NCBI GenBank assembly: GCA_030267565.1
Contig: BRXU01000003.1
Coordinates: 6,671,001-6,735,000 of the forward strand
Origin: Pleodorina starrii
Lineage: Eukaryota; Chlorophyta; Chlorophyceae; Chlamydomonadales; Volvocaceae
Reading direction: 5' to 3'
Length of the DNA: 64,000 nucleotides
The notes under the pieces were generated by a model that saw only the letters and a program-made list of their open reading frames with translations, was not told the origin of the DNA and ran no database searches. Positions within the stretch are counted from its first letter, which is position 1. The number at the start of each line of letters is the position of its first letter. A program made the translations under genes and the position numbers. This document shows positions 12,101 through 24,650 of this stretch, piece by piece.

Positions 12101-12492
12101 CTTATTCATGTTCGCGCGTAATTAAGTATAGAACCCAGGCAGGGCTGCCAAGAAAGAGGACGGTGATGGGGAGAGCGGGGAGGGAGGTAGGGGTGCGGGC
12201 AAGGGGTGCGGTAAACAAGCTTTGCCAGTCCATGCCTTACCACTTTACGTTTGTCGAGAGGTCTCAGCTTGATGGTGATTCCATCCCCCAATGCTTCGTC
12301 CGTAACGTCCAGCTGACGGGGCCATTTCGAGGTGGGTTCCAGAACTTCAGGACACGAGAGGCATCAAGGGAGCTGTCGCAAGGAGGACTTGCGTGCACTT
12401 GCCTCCTTTGCGCCTGCAGAACCATCATTCTCAGCTGTTGCCAAAAGACTGAGCATGAGGATTGCGGTAGTTACACAGGTGACGTATCGCAT
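9187..12492 (-). CDS. Uncharacterised protein with putative signal peptide and basic C-terminal tail, five exons
   Basis: Proposed exons on the minus strand are 12492-12399, 12344-12241, 11971-11849, 10070-9951 and 9468-9187, about 240 residues, all in phase with GT-AG junctions. The first exon encodes MRYVTCVTTAILMLSLLATA, a hydrophobic start resembling a signal peptide. The middle exons encode a compact region including TDEALGDGITIKLRPLDKR, LPELAGASVV and LLVLVPKPGQRF. The last exon holds a helical block, TSTKGRIQERIREKLQELL, then a tail very rich in Arg, Lys and Ala. I do not recognise the family. The first intron is only about 54 bases with a weak GAAG acceptor, so exon 1 is the least certain part; an in-frame upstream ATG at 12642 also exists. 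The third intron holds a complete 1.28-kb transposon. The gene is divergent from the coiled-coil gene at 12881. Confidence 0.55.
10247..11523. mobile_element. Non-autonomous TIR DNA transposon with TAA target duplication (PIF/Harbinger-like)
   Basis: The left end reads TAGCCAATTTACATGACACG and the right end, read inverted, TGCTGGATTTACATGACACG; from ATTTACATGAC inward the two agree for about 22 bases (ATTTACATGACACGTTACGTTA). TAA flanks both sides (10244-10246 and 11524-11526). A three-base TAA/TTA duplication is characteristic of the PIF/Harbinger superfamily, which is the basis for the tentative class. At 1277 bp it is too short for an autonomous element, and its minus-strand open frames are broken, with no transposase motif I recognise. 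Related sequence forms the fold-back element at 24651-29591. It sits in an intron of the uncharacterised minus-strand gene. Confidence 0.75.
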
Positions 12493-12880
12493 GGTTCTTC
12501 TTCTCGCTACGAAATGCAGGGCACGTAGGTTATACCATAAGTGTAAGCATTCAAATGCGTCTTGAGTCATGGCATCGTATTCTGCGAACGGCTGCGTTTT
12601 TCCGGGCGCGTACGGGCGACTCGGATCAACGGTAACTTGCAAGATGGTTGAAGTGACAGAAGTCCAGATAAATTAGTGGACATTGAAGGCTCATTCAATT
12701 TCATAAAACCTAGCAGTTTTGTAGGCCAGTGGTGCAGCTCAATGTGTCTCAGATGTAGACGTTGCCATGTCCCGCCACACCTCTTACGTTGCGACTATTA
12801 TACGCTCGTCTGCACACCACAAGCTATATAGCGGACTCCTTAGCACCCGCGCTTGTTAAACACACTCTCTGCCAGCGAAC
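12493..12880. promoter_or_regulatory. Divergent intergenic region, probable promoters
   Basis: It separates the first codon of the minus-strand uncharacterised gene from the ATG of the plus-strand coiled-coil gene. It is AT-richer than its surroundings; GCTATATAGC near 12823-12832 is a possible TATA-type element for the plus-strand gene. No other element was assigned. Confidence 0.35.
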
Positions 12881-15800
12881 ATGGACGTCCTGGAACGCTG
12901 CCTGGCGTCGCTGGATGGCGTGGCTTCAGCAGAGGTGCTCACCCAGGTCAGAGCTGCGGCGGAAGCCGTTAAGCAGGAGCTTGAAATCCACAAGCAGGCG
13001 GCAGCTGTCAGGTGGGGCCTTGCCGGGGCGCAACAGGGTAAAGTAGGATGGTGGGAGGAGCCGCGGAGGAGCCCTCCACGCAGCCTTCCGGCGTCCACAC
13101 ATTCCCTAACACCGTCTCCACACATTACCCTCAGTTGCATCTCATCAAGCATGGGACGCGCTCCGCGATAGCGTTTTGCGCGTGTATGTGCACGCGCCCG
13201 TGCCCGCAGGCAAAAGACCGGGCAGGACTGGCAGACCCTCGCCGGCGAGCGGGAGACTGAGGCGGTGCGACTCCGCGCGGAGATCAACCGCTTGCGCCAG
13301 GCCTTCAGCAGCTCAACGCAGGTCTGTTTCTCTTCTGTCTGCTAGGATCTCCGTCGTTCCCTCCTTGGGTTCGTGGTTCCGTTAATCCTCCGCCTCCCCA
13401 CCCGTTCGGCTGCCACGCCGCGCCACCTTGGCACGAAGAGCCGCTGAACCCCATGACCAACCCCCATGGCTTTGCTCTGCTGCCGTATTCGCCCTTTCGC
13501 CGGCCGCGCTGCTCCCAGACGCACGAGTCACAGGCGGAGGAAATCGCCGCCCTGCAGGCGCAACTGCAGGAGGCACTCGCAATCAACAAGTAAGCGCAAT
13601 CCGCCGCAATCCGACGCGATCCGATGCATCGGCAAACGCGATCCGATGGCGATACGATTCCTTCCCGATGTACCCATCCTGGACCTGCCCCTCGTCTAAC
13701 ACCACAACCAAAACACACCAAGCGCGCACGCACGGCCGCCCCGCCCCGCCCTGGACCTCAGCGTACCTCACTCGACTCGTAACTGCGGATACCGGTACGG
13801 CACCGTACGACAGTCGTGTGTCTCACACGCCCGCGTTTCCACCCCCGTGGTGTGGCGGTGGTGTGGTGGTTGTGGTGGTCGCGCCCCTCCAGAGCCCAGC
13901 AGCGTCAGGCCGTGGTGACGACCTCGGCGGTGGAGGGCCCGAACGCGGAGCTCCATCGCCTGAGGGCCGAGCTGGAGGGACGCTCCGAGCAGCTGCGCCG
14001 CGCGGAGGCCGACCTGGCGACACAGACGGCGGCGGCGGCCACCCGGCTGCACGAGGTGCAGGTAAGGAGGTCGCGACGACGACGGGGAGCGGGGCACGGG
14101 GCAGGAGCCGGCTGGGCGCGATGCGCAGCGTTGGGGCTAGGGCTGGGAAATTCGAAGGGAAGGGAACGGAAGGGAAGGGACTGGAAGCAGAGGGCTGGAC
14201 AAGGCCGGGTAAATCGAGGGGGAGGAAGGGCGGCGGGGCCGGTTGGGTTCGGAAGGGGGCGCCCCCCGCGGGCGGGCGGTGCCAACGGCGCCCGCGGTGG
14301 CATCCTCCCTCCCCCTGACGCACTGCACTGCACTGCACTGCGCTGCACTGCACTGCGCTGCAATGTCACAAACATCTAGCTGAACATGCCATCCATGATC
14401 CAACTGCCACGGCCCTTGCCACGGTCCATTACTTTCGCGTCCTTTGTTTTCGCGTCCAGGAGACGTTCAGCTCCAAGATTGCGGAGATCCGCCGAAACCA
14501 CCAGCTGCAGCTCGAGCAGGCGGTGGCAGCGGCGCGGGCGACGGCGGCGGCAGAGGCGCAGGCGCAGGCACAGACACGGACGGGGCCGCGGGCGGGCGCG
14601 GCGGCGGTGAGGCGTATGGCGCGGGCGGCGGTTACGGGTGTGGGGGAAGGGCAGGGCCGGGACGCCGGGTGCTGACAGTCCCTATGTGGCGGAGGGGGCA
14701 CCCGGGGCAGACGGGCTTCATCATGACCCGGAGGACTGGAGGACTGGCGTAATCGGCACCGGACTGGCGCAATCGACGCGGCTCTTCGGCCGACGCGGCC
14801 TGCGGAAAGAGCGTGAGCGGGCCAGGGGGAAGGCCCTTAACGGGGCGCGAAAAGCGGCTGATCGGCCAGCCAGCCGGCCTGCTGCAAACGGTGTTTGGGC
14901 AGGCAGGCAGGCAGGCAGGCGCGCAAGGATGGGAGCGGCGCCATGTCGCTGGCCCGGCCCATTACCCCCTAACTGCGGCCTCGCTCCGGCCAGGCCGGGC
15001 CATGCCAAGCCGGGGCCGTGGTTCGGGCTTCGGGTGGGCAGTGAGATTGAGCCGCGCAGCGCTGGCGACGGCTCTCTGGGCTTGACTCCACTCCACTCCT
15101 GCGGGTGCACCGACGATCCAGCACTTCTTTGTGAGCCCTGCAATCCTGAACTACCGAGTCCACATTGCCATTGCTCTTTACCGCCCCACACCACACCACA
15201 CCACACCACGCCACGCCACACCACACCACACCATACCACACCGCCCCACACCACACCACACCACGCCCACCCGTCCCTCCCCAACCATCGGCCGCAGTTG
15301 GAGCAGCAGACCGCGCAGCGACTGCAGCGAGCGGAGGCGGAGGCGGCGTCGCTGCGGCAGCAGATGGAGGCGGCCACAGCGACCACGGGGGAGCTGCGGG
15401 TGGGTCGGATGTGGGATGTGGCCGTGAGGCTGAGGGGTAAAAAGAAGATACCGCAGCGGAGACGGAGACAGCGTTAGCGAACGGACCCGTAACCCAGGCT
15501 GGGGGGCCGAGGAACCGCAGGGCTGAGGGGAACAGCAACGCCGAGGTGACGGGAAAGGGATGGGGGGAGGTGGCGACGGGGCGACAGGACCGGGGCTGGA
15601 GACCCGGCAGTCCTTGCAGCCGGGTCTTCCGGGTGGGGTACGGCTAGGGTACTGTTAGCGGGGCCACGGATGCTGCTGCTGCTGTGTGCCGGGGCCCGGC
15701 TCCTGCTGCGGGCTGGGGGGTGCTTCGGGGGCATGTGAATGGGGGTTCGCTGTGACTTTGCGTTCCGGTTTGGTATGAGCCGTTGGCTTGCTGCGAGGGT

Positions 15801-17024
15801 GACTCGGGCCCGCCAGCTGCTATCCGGCGGAAAGGGGCCTCAGCGTCCAAACAGTGCGGCGGCAGCGTACCGGCTCGTGCGGCGGCGGTCCCGTTGCCGC
15901 CCCGGCGGGTGGGGCCACGGCCCGCAAGCGGTCACGGCCCGTTACCTCACAGAGCACATGTTGGTCTTACTGGTCGACGACCATAACCCGTAACCGCGAC
16001 CGCGACCGCGACCGCAGGGCAAGCTTGAGCAGGCGCAGTCGGACTTGGAATCCTGCCGTGCGCAGCTGAGCAGCGCGCAGTTTGGTGAGAAGGCGCTCAA
16101 GGCGCGAATCAGGGACCTGGAGGGCCAGCTGGCGAAAGCCCAGCAGCAGCAACAGCAACTACAGCAGCAGAAACAGAAGGAGCCGCCGCCGGCACCGGCG
16201 CCGCAGCAGCCGGCGCAGAGCCCGGCTGTTGACATGGGAATGTTGAACATGATGGAGGGGCAGTTGGGGCGGTTGTCGGAGATCATTCGGTCCAGGGAGG
16301 CGGAGCTGGCGCAGCTGCGGGCGGCCCTGCAGGTACGGCGCGTGCGCGGGGGTGACGCCGGGGGCTGAAGGGTCTCGACAGGAAATGGGGGGAAGGGTGA
16401 GGGGTGAAGGGCCTGGGCGGATAGCGAGCCTACGAAGAAGGAAGGAGGACGGAGGGGGCCGCGGCTGGTCGGGGAAGGGGGCCAAGCCAGCCGAAATGGA
16501 GCTTCAGCGCCGCGCTGCGCTCAGCGGCTGCCAGGCTTTGGGGGTTTGCGTGGGTTGGGAGGCTGTCGATACGCCCGCTGCCGCGTGTTACTCGGGTCGC
16601 GCTTCCGTTGGCTGCTTCGGACGTGATAGGTATGAAAAAACCGAAACCTTGCTCCCTCCCTTGATCCCGTGTCCGTCAATGTCCCAACGGTGTACCGTAA
16701 CCGGTGCCGTACCCGATGTCGTATTTATCTGCACAGGCTGGCTTGGACGAGCGGCGCGAGCTGCTGCGGCAGGTGGAGGCGCTGCAAACGGCCCTGCTAC
16801 AGGCGCAGCAACAGCTGCAGCTACAGTTTCAGCAGCAGCAGCAGTACGGCAGCGCTCCAGGGAGCTCCAACGGCAGCGTCAGCGGCGGGGGCGGCGGCGG
16901 CGGCAGCGGGCTGGGGTCGCCCAAGTCGGGTTCGGGGGCGGTGCGGGCGGGTGGGCTGCCGCAGGTGGTGCCGAACAGGCCCTACAGGACGGGGCTGCAA
17001 TCCAAGCCCCGCTTCTTCAAATGA
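12881..17024 (+). CDS. Long coiled-coil protein, function unknown, eight exons
   Basis: Exons 12881-13011, 13210-13321, 13534-13589, 13893-14061, 14460-14606, 15298-15399, 16018-16332 and 16737-17024 join in frame to 439 residues. Nearly the whole protein is heptad-like helix rich in Glu, Gln, Ala, Leu and Arg (for example AELHRLRAELEGRSEQLRRA, LEQQTAQRLQRAEAEAASL, and a block beginning GKLEQAQSDLESC), with Gln runs near exon 7 and exon 8. The last 60 residues switch to a Gly/Ser linker and a basic tail ending LQSKPRFFK. This architecture suits a structural or cytoskeletal scaffold, but no family-specific domain is visible and no function is claimed. The start is the first ATG in frame with the helix. 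Confidence 0.8.
15182..15272. repeat. CCACA-type microsatellite
   Basis: Tandem CCACA/CCACG pentamers with a few substitutions lie in intron 5 of the coiled-coil gene, just before its acceptor at 15297. Confidence 0.85.
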
Positions 17025-20000
17025 CGCTCCTTGTGTCGTGTCCTCCCCGGGGTTTGGAGGGGGCCTTCCGTGGGTTGGAGGGGGCCTTCGGGGATTCCGC
17101 GTAGGGAGGACGTTCCTGCCGGGTGGCGGTCTGGCGTGCCATGAACTTACCCATGAACTTATCCAGGAGACGTTAGGCGCCGGGAAGCGTGGCTTCAATT
17201 GCGCGATTTGTGGCAGCTTGACCTCTGAGCTGGCACTTGTGTTTCCTGTCCTTTGCGATCACCCGGCGATCACCCGTTGGATGGGCGCCCCTGCGGCGTG
17301 GCTTGTGCTGGCCCACACACAAACTTAAAGACACACTGTGTAGAGAGCTGGATGACGTAGCACACTTGGGGCGGGCGGATAGCGGCTGCAGTAATGGTCG
17401 CGGAAGCGGTAGCAACCTCAGTCGCTAGGTACGGTTTTAGCTGTAGCAGTAGCTGTAGCAGTAGCTGCTAGGGGTAAAACGCAGGAGCGGTGTCGGTTTC
17501 TTTTGGCGCGGCCTGGTGTTCGGGGACAGCGGACGGGCATGACGAATCGGTACTGGGGCGCAAGCCCGGAAGAGGGCTGCGCTCAACCGCTGGGAAGTTG
17601 GGGTTGATACTTAAGTTTTCAACGCACGCGCTACCGTAGAGTGAGACATCAGGGCGTCATCGGCGGCGCGGCGCCCGCAGCGGTAAGGTCTGAGGCCGAC
17701 AGCTGTTTGCGGGTAGTGTAGTAGGCGCGATCCAGATGTCCCGCCTAGGTGGTGGGCCTTGCCCTGGGCTGCAGGGCGCTCCCCATGCCGGGTGCACAGT
17801 TGAGCAGGCCCCGTCACCAGAACAGGACTTACATCCCTCCGCCCGCATTGCTACGACTGTTTCGCGGCAATACGGTAAATACGGTAACCCGGAACCCACA
17901 AAGGCGCAACTACTGGTAGCAAAACTAACCCATATCCATGCAACATGCTGGCCCGCCACACGGTCAGCAGCAGTCGTCGCCCAAAGGGGGCGAGTGCGAA
18001 GCGCTGTTGGGCCACAGCGCGCATGACATGCAATGAAAAAAATACTAAAGCCAGGGCAGGCCAGTCCACACCGGCGATCCGCACAAGAGGTCGACCGTTG
18101 ATCCGATCCAATCAGGCGGCGTCCAGGGATCGAGGGGCGCGCCCGCACCGAAGGAAAAAAGGCACTCCTCTCTTTTGACAAGGAGACTCACACACCCCCA
18201 CTTGATGCCCGTTTACCGTATACTTGGCGTAAATCATTCTTTGTAACCCGCGTCAGCCCCCCTCCCCCCGCATCAGTTGGCTCCGCCTGCGGCCGGCAGC
18301 GTCCACAACAGAAAGGCTACAGCAGGATGTACCCAGTCGCGCACAATTGACTCCGCCGCAGTCAATGCCTTCCGGAGAACGAGCGACAGCTAAGCACAAG
18401 AGCAGGCATGAAAACCTCCATTCCAATATCGGTAATAACGTGGGGTTGGGCTACTGACACGTCGGTTCATATATTAGTCTGTCAGGCATATCCGTACGTC
18501 CGGGCCCGGGGCCCTGTCTAGGTCTGGTTCGCCAAAGGTCGGTTAGTCGGGCTGTCGGTTGGAGCGGTTGGCGGCGGTTAGCCAGCTACGGTCAACACAA
18601 CAGCTCCGCGCAATGCGGCTAACGCCGCACCCTACTGCGCCCGTCAGCAACGGTCTGGCCCTCATCCTGCTCAATCCTGCCAAGAGACGCAAGCCTGCGA
18701 TGGGCGTGCTTCACATCGGTCGCAGGACCTGTGAGGAAACCCATCGCGCAAAACAACACACACCTAGCGGCATCTGCGAGGGTCGCCGCCGGTTACGAAA
18801 CGCTGCTATGTTACTAGACGTCTAAAGCACGCATGAAAGCACCTGTCACATTGGAGTTGAAGGCGGGGAGGTAAGGTGTCGCACTACCGTACATTTATCT
18901 ACCCTCTGGTGCCCTAGCACCAAGCGGCGCACCATGCAAGCCGCCCAAAGGAGGCATGCGACAGGGAAGCAACGCCCTTGCTTGCCTTCGTAAGCAATAG
19001 CCCACTATAAGGCGTGCGCAAGGATTGCTCTCTTCTTCCATCAACTGTCGCTACGTCTTCAAGCTCAAAAGGATGGGGTAAGGGAAGCAGGCATATCCGC
19101 CCCTTTGTCTCCGCCCCTGCCCCTGCCCCTGCCCACCCCCCGAGAGGAACCGATGCGCGTCCCGTCTCGTCGACAGATGATTCTGTCATCACGTCATGGC
19201 CTCATCTTCCCCGAGATCTTCCCCAACCTCTTGCCGCGTTCTTTTGCGGCCGCTGAGGCCTTGAAGTTGGCAGGCGTGTGGCCGCAGCTGTTGATACAGG
19301 GGATCCGGCATCGGCGACACGCTTGCACCTGCATATATATAATATAAATAATCAGAATAACAGCATCGGAAATATGAAAGTCCAGCCTTCAATCGGTCAC
19401 GACCGGTCGGTCGCGTTGATAGCACGAAAGCGACTGCCAGAATCCACTCTCAAGGGAGAAACGTAATGACGAAAGAGTTTGAAACTAAATAAACAGGTTA
19501 CGCCTACCTGTCATTGGATGGGCTGCTGTCGGCGTCTCACTTTGGGGGTCTAGTGCTAGCCCCTCAAGCCCAGCGAGGACGAGGACGTGAAGGGAGCCGT
19601 TTCGCATCGAGCAGGTTGCAGTCAACCATGCCTCACTGAGATTTTCGAGTTGGGGATAATTAACAGCGCTCTGGGCAACGGTAGCTCCTTCACTCATTTG
19701 TCGACCCGCCCGCCAAACCAACACTCTGGCAAGGCGTCCCTAGGACGCCGTAATGGTGCTAGCAACTACGGCTGAATAAATGTTTATAAGCATATTGTCT
19801 GAAGAGGTAACACTAGCTACGGGCACAAAGATTGGTAACTATGGCCCGTTGTCTCGACAAAAGCTGCACTATTATCGAACTGAAAAGATAAGCGCAAATT
19901 ACTGATTTCGAGGTAACGGTAATATGTAGCTTAATATATATAGCAGTTATGGCCGTGCACACAAAACAAATTGGGTGGGCGGTGTGGTCTCGGAGCTCCA

Positions 20001-20203
20001 AGCGTGCCTCTTTGCGTTCCTTATAAGTTATCCTCGTAGTGCGATAAGTGCGTGCAGGTTCAACGCGGTTCAGAGTTTAGGGGAAATATTGTGAGACTGC
20101 TCCGAAATCCTATGGTACGGTGATTTCTGCTGAAACCGCGCCGCAACTTTCGGAACCCCTTGACATGCTATAGCGAAAAGCAAATTGCAGGGCTGCAAGC
20201 AAT
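17025..20203. other. Intergenic region, no gene recognised
   Basis: About 3.2 kb between the coiled-coil gene and RRP8, both on the plus strand. A short CTGTAGCAGTAG tandem repeat occurs near 17437-17468. A TGTAA motif near 18242 could end the coiled-coil transcript, which would imply a 1.2-kb 3' untranslated region. Composition becomes AT-richer toward 19780-20200, as expected ahead of the RRP8 start. Open frames here are short and lack recognisable motifs. Confidence 0.4.
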
Positions 20204-23200
20204 ATGGATGAATTCCAGTCATGGGATGCCCTAGAGTTCGGAAACTGGGACTTTGAAGGTTCGGACACCGCGAAAGAAAATGCAAGCCTGTATCCTGCAG
20301 CGCCTAAACGACTACTTAGCGTGAGACCTGACGGAAAGAAGAAATCCAACAAGGCTTTATCACAGCATCAGCTGCAGGAGCTTCTGGATAAGCCTGTGAG
20401 CTTACGCGGTATCAAGAGCTTGGAATGTAAGTCTGACCAAGCCACCAGCCATGGGCCCCAAGGCTCTTTGGCGGCGCCATCTGGCGATGGCTCGGCGGCG
20501 GGTACGGCTAACGGGGCCGAACCGACAATCGACAAGAAAGTCTCTCGGCGCGACAAGAAGGGGGCCGCAAAAGCGCCCCCGGCTGCAAAGAATTCTCACG
20601 CGACGGCCGGGGACGAGCACGCAGTGACGGGGGTCGCAGACGTACGGGGTCAAGAGCAACCTGGCGCCGTTCCCGCCGCCGCCGCGCTCGCGGCGGTAGC
20701 TTCGGCTGCGGACCGGGAACCCGCCCCGAGGGCCAAGAAGCAGAAGAGGGCGTCGGATGCTGCGGCTACAGCGGCGGCGCAGCCGGCCGGGGCGTGCGAG
20801 AACGGCGCAGCGGCCTCGCCTCTCATCGCGGCTGCTGCTGTAGACGCCCTTGGCCCCCGCCGGCGACAACCGCAGCCACAGCAGCTGCAACCTGAGCAGC
20901 AGGAGCAGCAGCAGCAGCAGCAGCAGCCGCGGCAGCGACAATCAGCCGATGCCCAGGAGCCGTCTCTGAAACCGCAGAAGAAGCAGAAGAAGCAGGCGCA
21001 GGACGCGGGGGAGGCGACAGGGCCGGGCACAAGCGGCAAGCTGGCACCGGATGGTCGGGGCGAGGAACCGCAGCAGCGGGCCGCCAAGAAGCCGCGTGTA
21101 CAACAACCGGATCAGAACGAGCCGTACAATGCCCGTACAAAAGATGAACAGGAGCCAGTCGCGGAGGGTCGGCAGCCAAAGCGGCGTGCGCAGCAGCGGC
21201 AGCAGGAGGAGACAGAACGGCAGCCTCAGGAGCAGGCGCAGGAGCAGCTGCCGCAGCAGGCGCGACCCAAGGACAGCAAGGGGCGGGTGCGGCAACAGGA
21301 CGGGGCGGCGCAGGCGGGGCGGGACGGGGACGGAGCTCGGGACGGATCGGCGGGAGGTGGTCGCGCCACGAAGGGACCTGGCGGCGCCATCCCGCCCGGT
21401 GCGAGCGAGGCCGCGGCCGCGGCCACGGACAGGGACAGGGACCGGGTCGCACCGTCCCAGAAGGACGTTTCCAGCCGCGTAAAGCAGCAGCAGCCCGATC
21501 AGCCGGCGGGACCGCGGAAGTCGCGGCAGCGCGCGATCGTGGATGTCGGAGAGCAAGTGGAGGAGGAGCAGGAGGAACGGCAGGGAAAGCAGGGGCAGGG
21601 GCGGAAGCAGCCTGCGAAGGGCGAGCAGCCGCCGCGGCAGGCGCAGCAGGCGGAGAAGGAGCTGGAGGCCCAGGCGGTGCAGCAGCGGCCCGCGGTGCCC
21701 AGCCGCAAGAAGGCCGAGGCCGGGGCCCAGAAGGGCGGTGCGGCCGACGAGGGGAAGGCGCAGGCCGAAGCCGAGGCAAAGGCCAAAGCCGGCAAGAAGG
21801 CCAAAGCCAAGCAGGACACGGACGCAGTCGCGGTCACGGCGCCGGTCGCGCAGCGCCCCGTCGCTGCGCTAAGCCTGGCGGCGGCTCTTGGCGGCCGCGC
21901 CGCCGGCGCGGCCGCACCGACGGCGGGGCTTCCCACATCCACGCCCGCCGCCGCCGCGGCGGCAGCCACGGCGGCGGCGCCGGCGCCGAAGCTGACACAC
22001 GCTGCAGCGCTTGCAGCGCTGCAGAAACGCAACGCGGCCGCCGCGGCGGCGGCGGCGGCCGCGGCCGCCCAACCGGACGAGGACGACGAGGGCGGCGGCG
22101 GCGGCGCCGCCGCCGCCGCAGCGCGGACGGCGCGGCCCGGCGCGATGGGCAAGAAGGCCGCCGGCGGCGCGCCGGGGTTCCTGGACAAGATGCGTGCGAA
22201 GCTGGCTGGCGGGCGCTTTCGGTTTCTCAATGAGGAGCTCTACACGCGCAGCGGCCAGCAGGCGTTTGCGATGATGCAGGTGAGGAAGGAAGGGGGCCGG
22301 AGCTGCTCCCTGGGGCTTGTGTGCTGGACGGCGTTGGGCAGGCCCCCACGAGCGCGAGAGGGAACGTGTTGGGGTGCGTCCGCCTGTGGGGGCCTTTGGT
22401 TGGTGTGGTCGGTGAGTGACCACTGCGTGCTGCGTGCGTGCGTGCGCCCTTCCGCCTGACTGGACGGCTCTTGGCCTTGCCTTTGGCCTGAACCCTGTCC
22501 CGCCGCCGCCTCCACCGTCTGGCCCTCCGCGTCTGCTGCCCGGCTCAACCGTCGCCCAGGTCCGTGTCCGGGTCCGTCAGCCCAACCCAGCCCAGCCCAG
22601 CCCCAGTCCACCTCGCCCTCCTTTAACCTCCCCCTGTCGCGTCGCCACCCCACTCCCTCTCCCTCTCCCTTCCCTCTGTCGCCTCGCCACCCCACCCCAC
22701 CGCTGCAGTCCCAACCGGAGCTCTTCTCGCAGTACCACGACGGCTTCCAGCGCCAGACTCGCGGCTGGCCCAAGCAGCCCGTGGACGTGGCCATTGCGTG
22801 GCTCAGGGCCAAGAGGTGCGGCGAGGGCCGGGAAGGGACGCGGTCCTGATAGTACCGTAATCATATGGGACAACACTCTTTGATGGGCTCGGTAGGGTTG
22901 TGGTGCGCAACCCACGTGCCGGCCCGGTAGTATGGACCAGGACAACACTTTCCGACACAACATGGTGAGGTACCGGTATGGTGGTGCTCGAATGTGGGTC
23001 GCGCGTTACCTACGGACCTTGAGGGCACCAACCCGCCTCGCTTGCTTGCGCGCTTCATCGCCCCCCTGTGGCCGCACATCCGTCCCCCGCCCCGCCCCGC
23101 CTCGCCCCCCGCAGGTCGGAGATTAAGGTGGTGGCGGACTTTGGGTGCGGGGACGCCAAGATCGCGGCAAGCGTGCCGCAGGTGGGAACGATGGCCGCCT

Positions 23201-24242
23201 CGGGCTGCGGAGGTCCGGTTCGGTTCGGTTCGGCTTGGGGAAGGGCTGACCAGGCACGCGGCTCCTCTTGAAGTCTTGATGCGGCCCCACGTCGCCCCCC
23301 TCTCTGGCCCTCTCGCCACTTGTCGACGCCCATAAACACCTTCCGTAAGCGTCGCGAGTGGCCGTGCTGCGCCCCAAAAACCTCCAGCGCCCGATCCGGA
23401 TTGTTGGATTCATGATTTGCCGGATTCTGGATCCGCAGACGGTGCACTCGTTCGACCTGGTGGCCTCCGCCCCTGGAGTCATCGCCTGCAACATGTCTGC
23501 CGTACCGCTGCCGGACGCGGCCGTGGATGCCTCCATCTTCTCTCTGGCCCTCATGGGCACCGACTACGGCAGCTTCCTGGAGGTGAGGGTTGCGGCCGGT
23601 GGGCGGGGGGGGCGGCGGGGGGGGGGGGGGCTGTGTGCGGGTGGAACCTGATGCACCCCTGGCAGGAACGTATACCGGTACCGGGAAGGAGCCAGGCTTA
23701 CGGGAGCCAGGTTTACGACATGGAAATGTACCGTACACCCTTCACACGACGCCATCGATCGTGAACGAATGAGGCAGCTACTTTCCGCAGTCGCAAAGAC
23801 GCAAAGCCGATGCACACGTTGTCGTCGTTGCATCGCCGCCCCGCCCGTTTTGTGCGCTCCGCTGTCGGGTTCACACGCTTACACATACACACACCCACTG
23901 ATTGACTGACTGAGCGCAGGAGGCCGTTCGCGTGCTGAAGCCCAAGGGCTGGCTGTGGATCGCTGAGGTACGGCACTGTACGGCATTGTGAAGGGCGCTC
24001 ACGGCGTGCGGGCGGGTTGTGATACGGCCCGGCGTCATGCTTTCTTTCCCAATGCGCTTCGCAAGCCAAGGCTGTCCTTCTGTGCGGTCCGTCCGCCAGC
24101 GTCACCATCGCCTCCCTATAGCTCCTTTTCCCAAGGCTGCGATTTACTCCTCCCTGTCCCCCTCCTTTGTGCATCGCAGGTCCGCAGCCGTTTCGCCCGG
24201 GGCGGCGACGACGGCGATGCTGATGGCAGCGACGATGAGGGC

Positions 24243-24276
<34 letters not shown>

Positions 24277-24506
24277 AGGAGGACTTCCAGCCCTTCCTGT
24301 CTTGCCTGAAGCGCCTGGGCCTGCGTCTGGTCAGCGAGGACGCCGGCAACAAGATGTTTGTGGTGTGGGTGCTCCGGAAGGGCGAGGGCGACGGCAAGGG
24401 CGAGGGCAGGCAGCAGACGCAGCAGTCGCAGGAGCGGCGCGGAAAGCGGGGCGGCAGCGGCATCCCGTGGCCCGAGCTGAAGGCATGCGTGTACAAGAAG
24501 CGTTAA
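20204..24506 (+). CDS. RRP8: RRP8-like ribosomal RNA-processing methyltransferase with very long N-terminal extension
   Basis: RRP8/nucleomethylin proteins are nucleolar SAM-dependent methyltransferases that methylate large-subunit rRNA. Exons 20204-22279, 22709-22815, 23115-23181, 23439-23582, 23920-23967 and 24180-24506 join in frame to about 922 residues. The methyltransferase part begins near residue 660 with LAGGRFRFLNEELYT, continues with QPELFSQYHDGF and WPKQPVDVAIAWL, then motif I VVADFGCGDAKIA, HSFDLVA, ACNMSAVPLPD, LALMGTDY, and EAVRVLKPKGWLWIAEVRSR, and ends with SEDAGNKMFVVWVL. The first 650 or so residues are low-complexity, rich in Gln, Ala, Lys and Glu with many basic clusters suited to nucleolar retention. 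A Gly/Asp insertion lies between VRSRF and DFQPFL. A mobile block starts 144 bases after the stop. Confidence 0.9.
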
Positions 24507-24645
24507 TAGCTAAGGTTCAGCTTGATATGACGGCGATTGGTGAGCGGCTTGTGCTCTAGTTATTCGGAAGGCGGCGGCATCCGCGGTCGTGGGCTGCGTA
24601 CGCGGCGTTGCTTTCAGCGTTTTGCACGGTGTTGACCCAGCGCGT

Positions 24646-24650
24646 TGTAA
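24646..24650 (+). promoter_or_regulatory. TGTAA polyadenylation signal of RRP8, overlapping a transposon target site
   Basis: TGTAA is the usual chlorophyte nuclear polyadenylation signal and lies 140 bases past the RRP8 stop codon. Its last three bases are also the left TAA target duplication of the fold-back element that starts at 24651. Confidence 0.6.
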
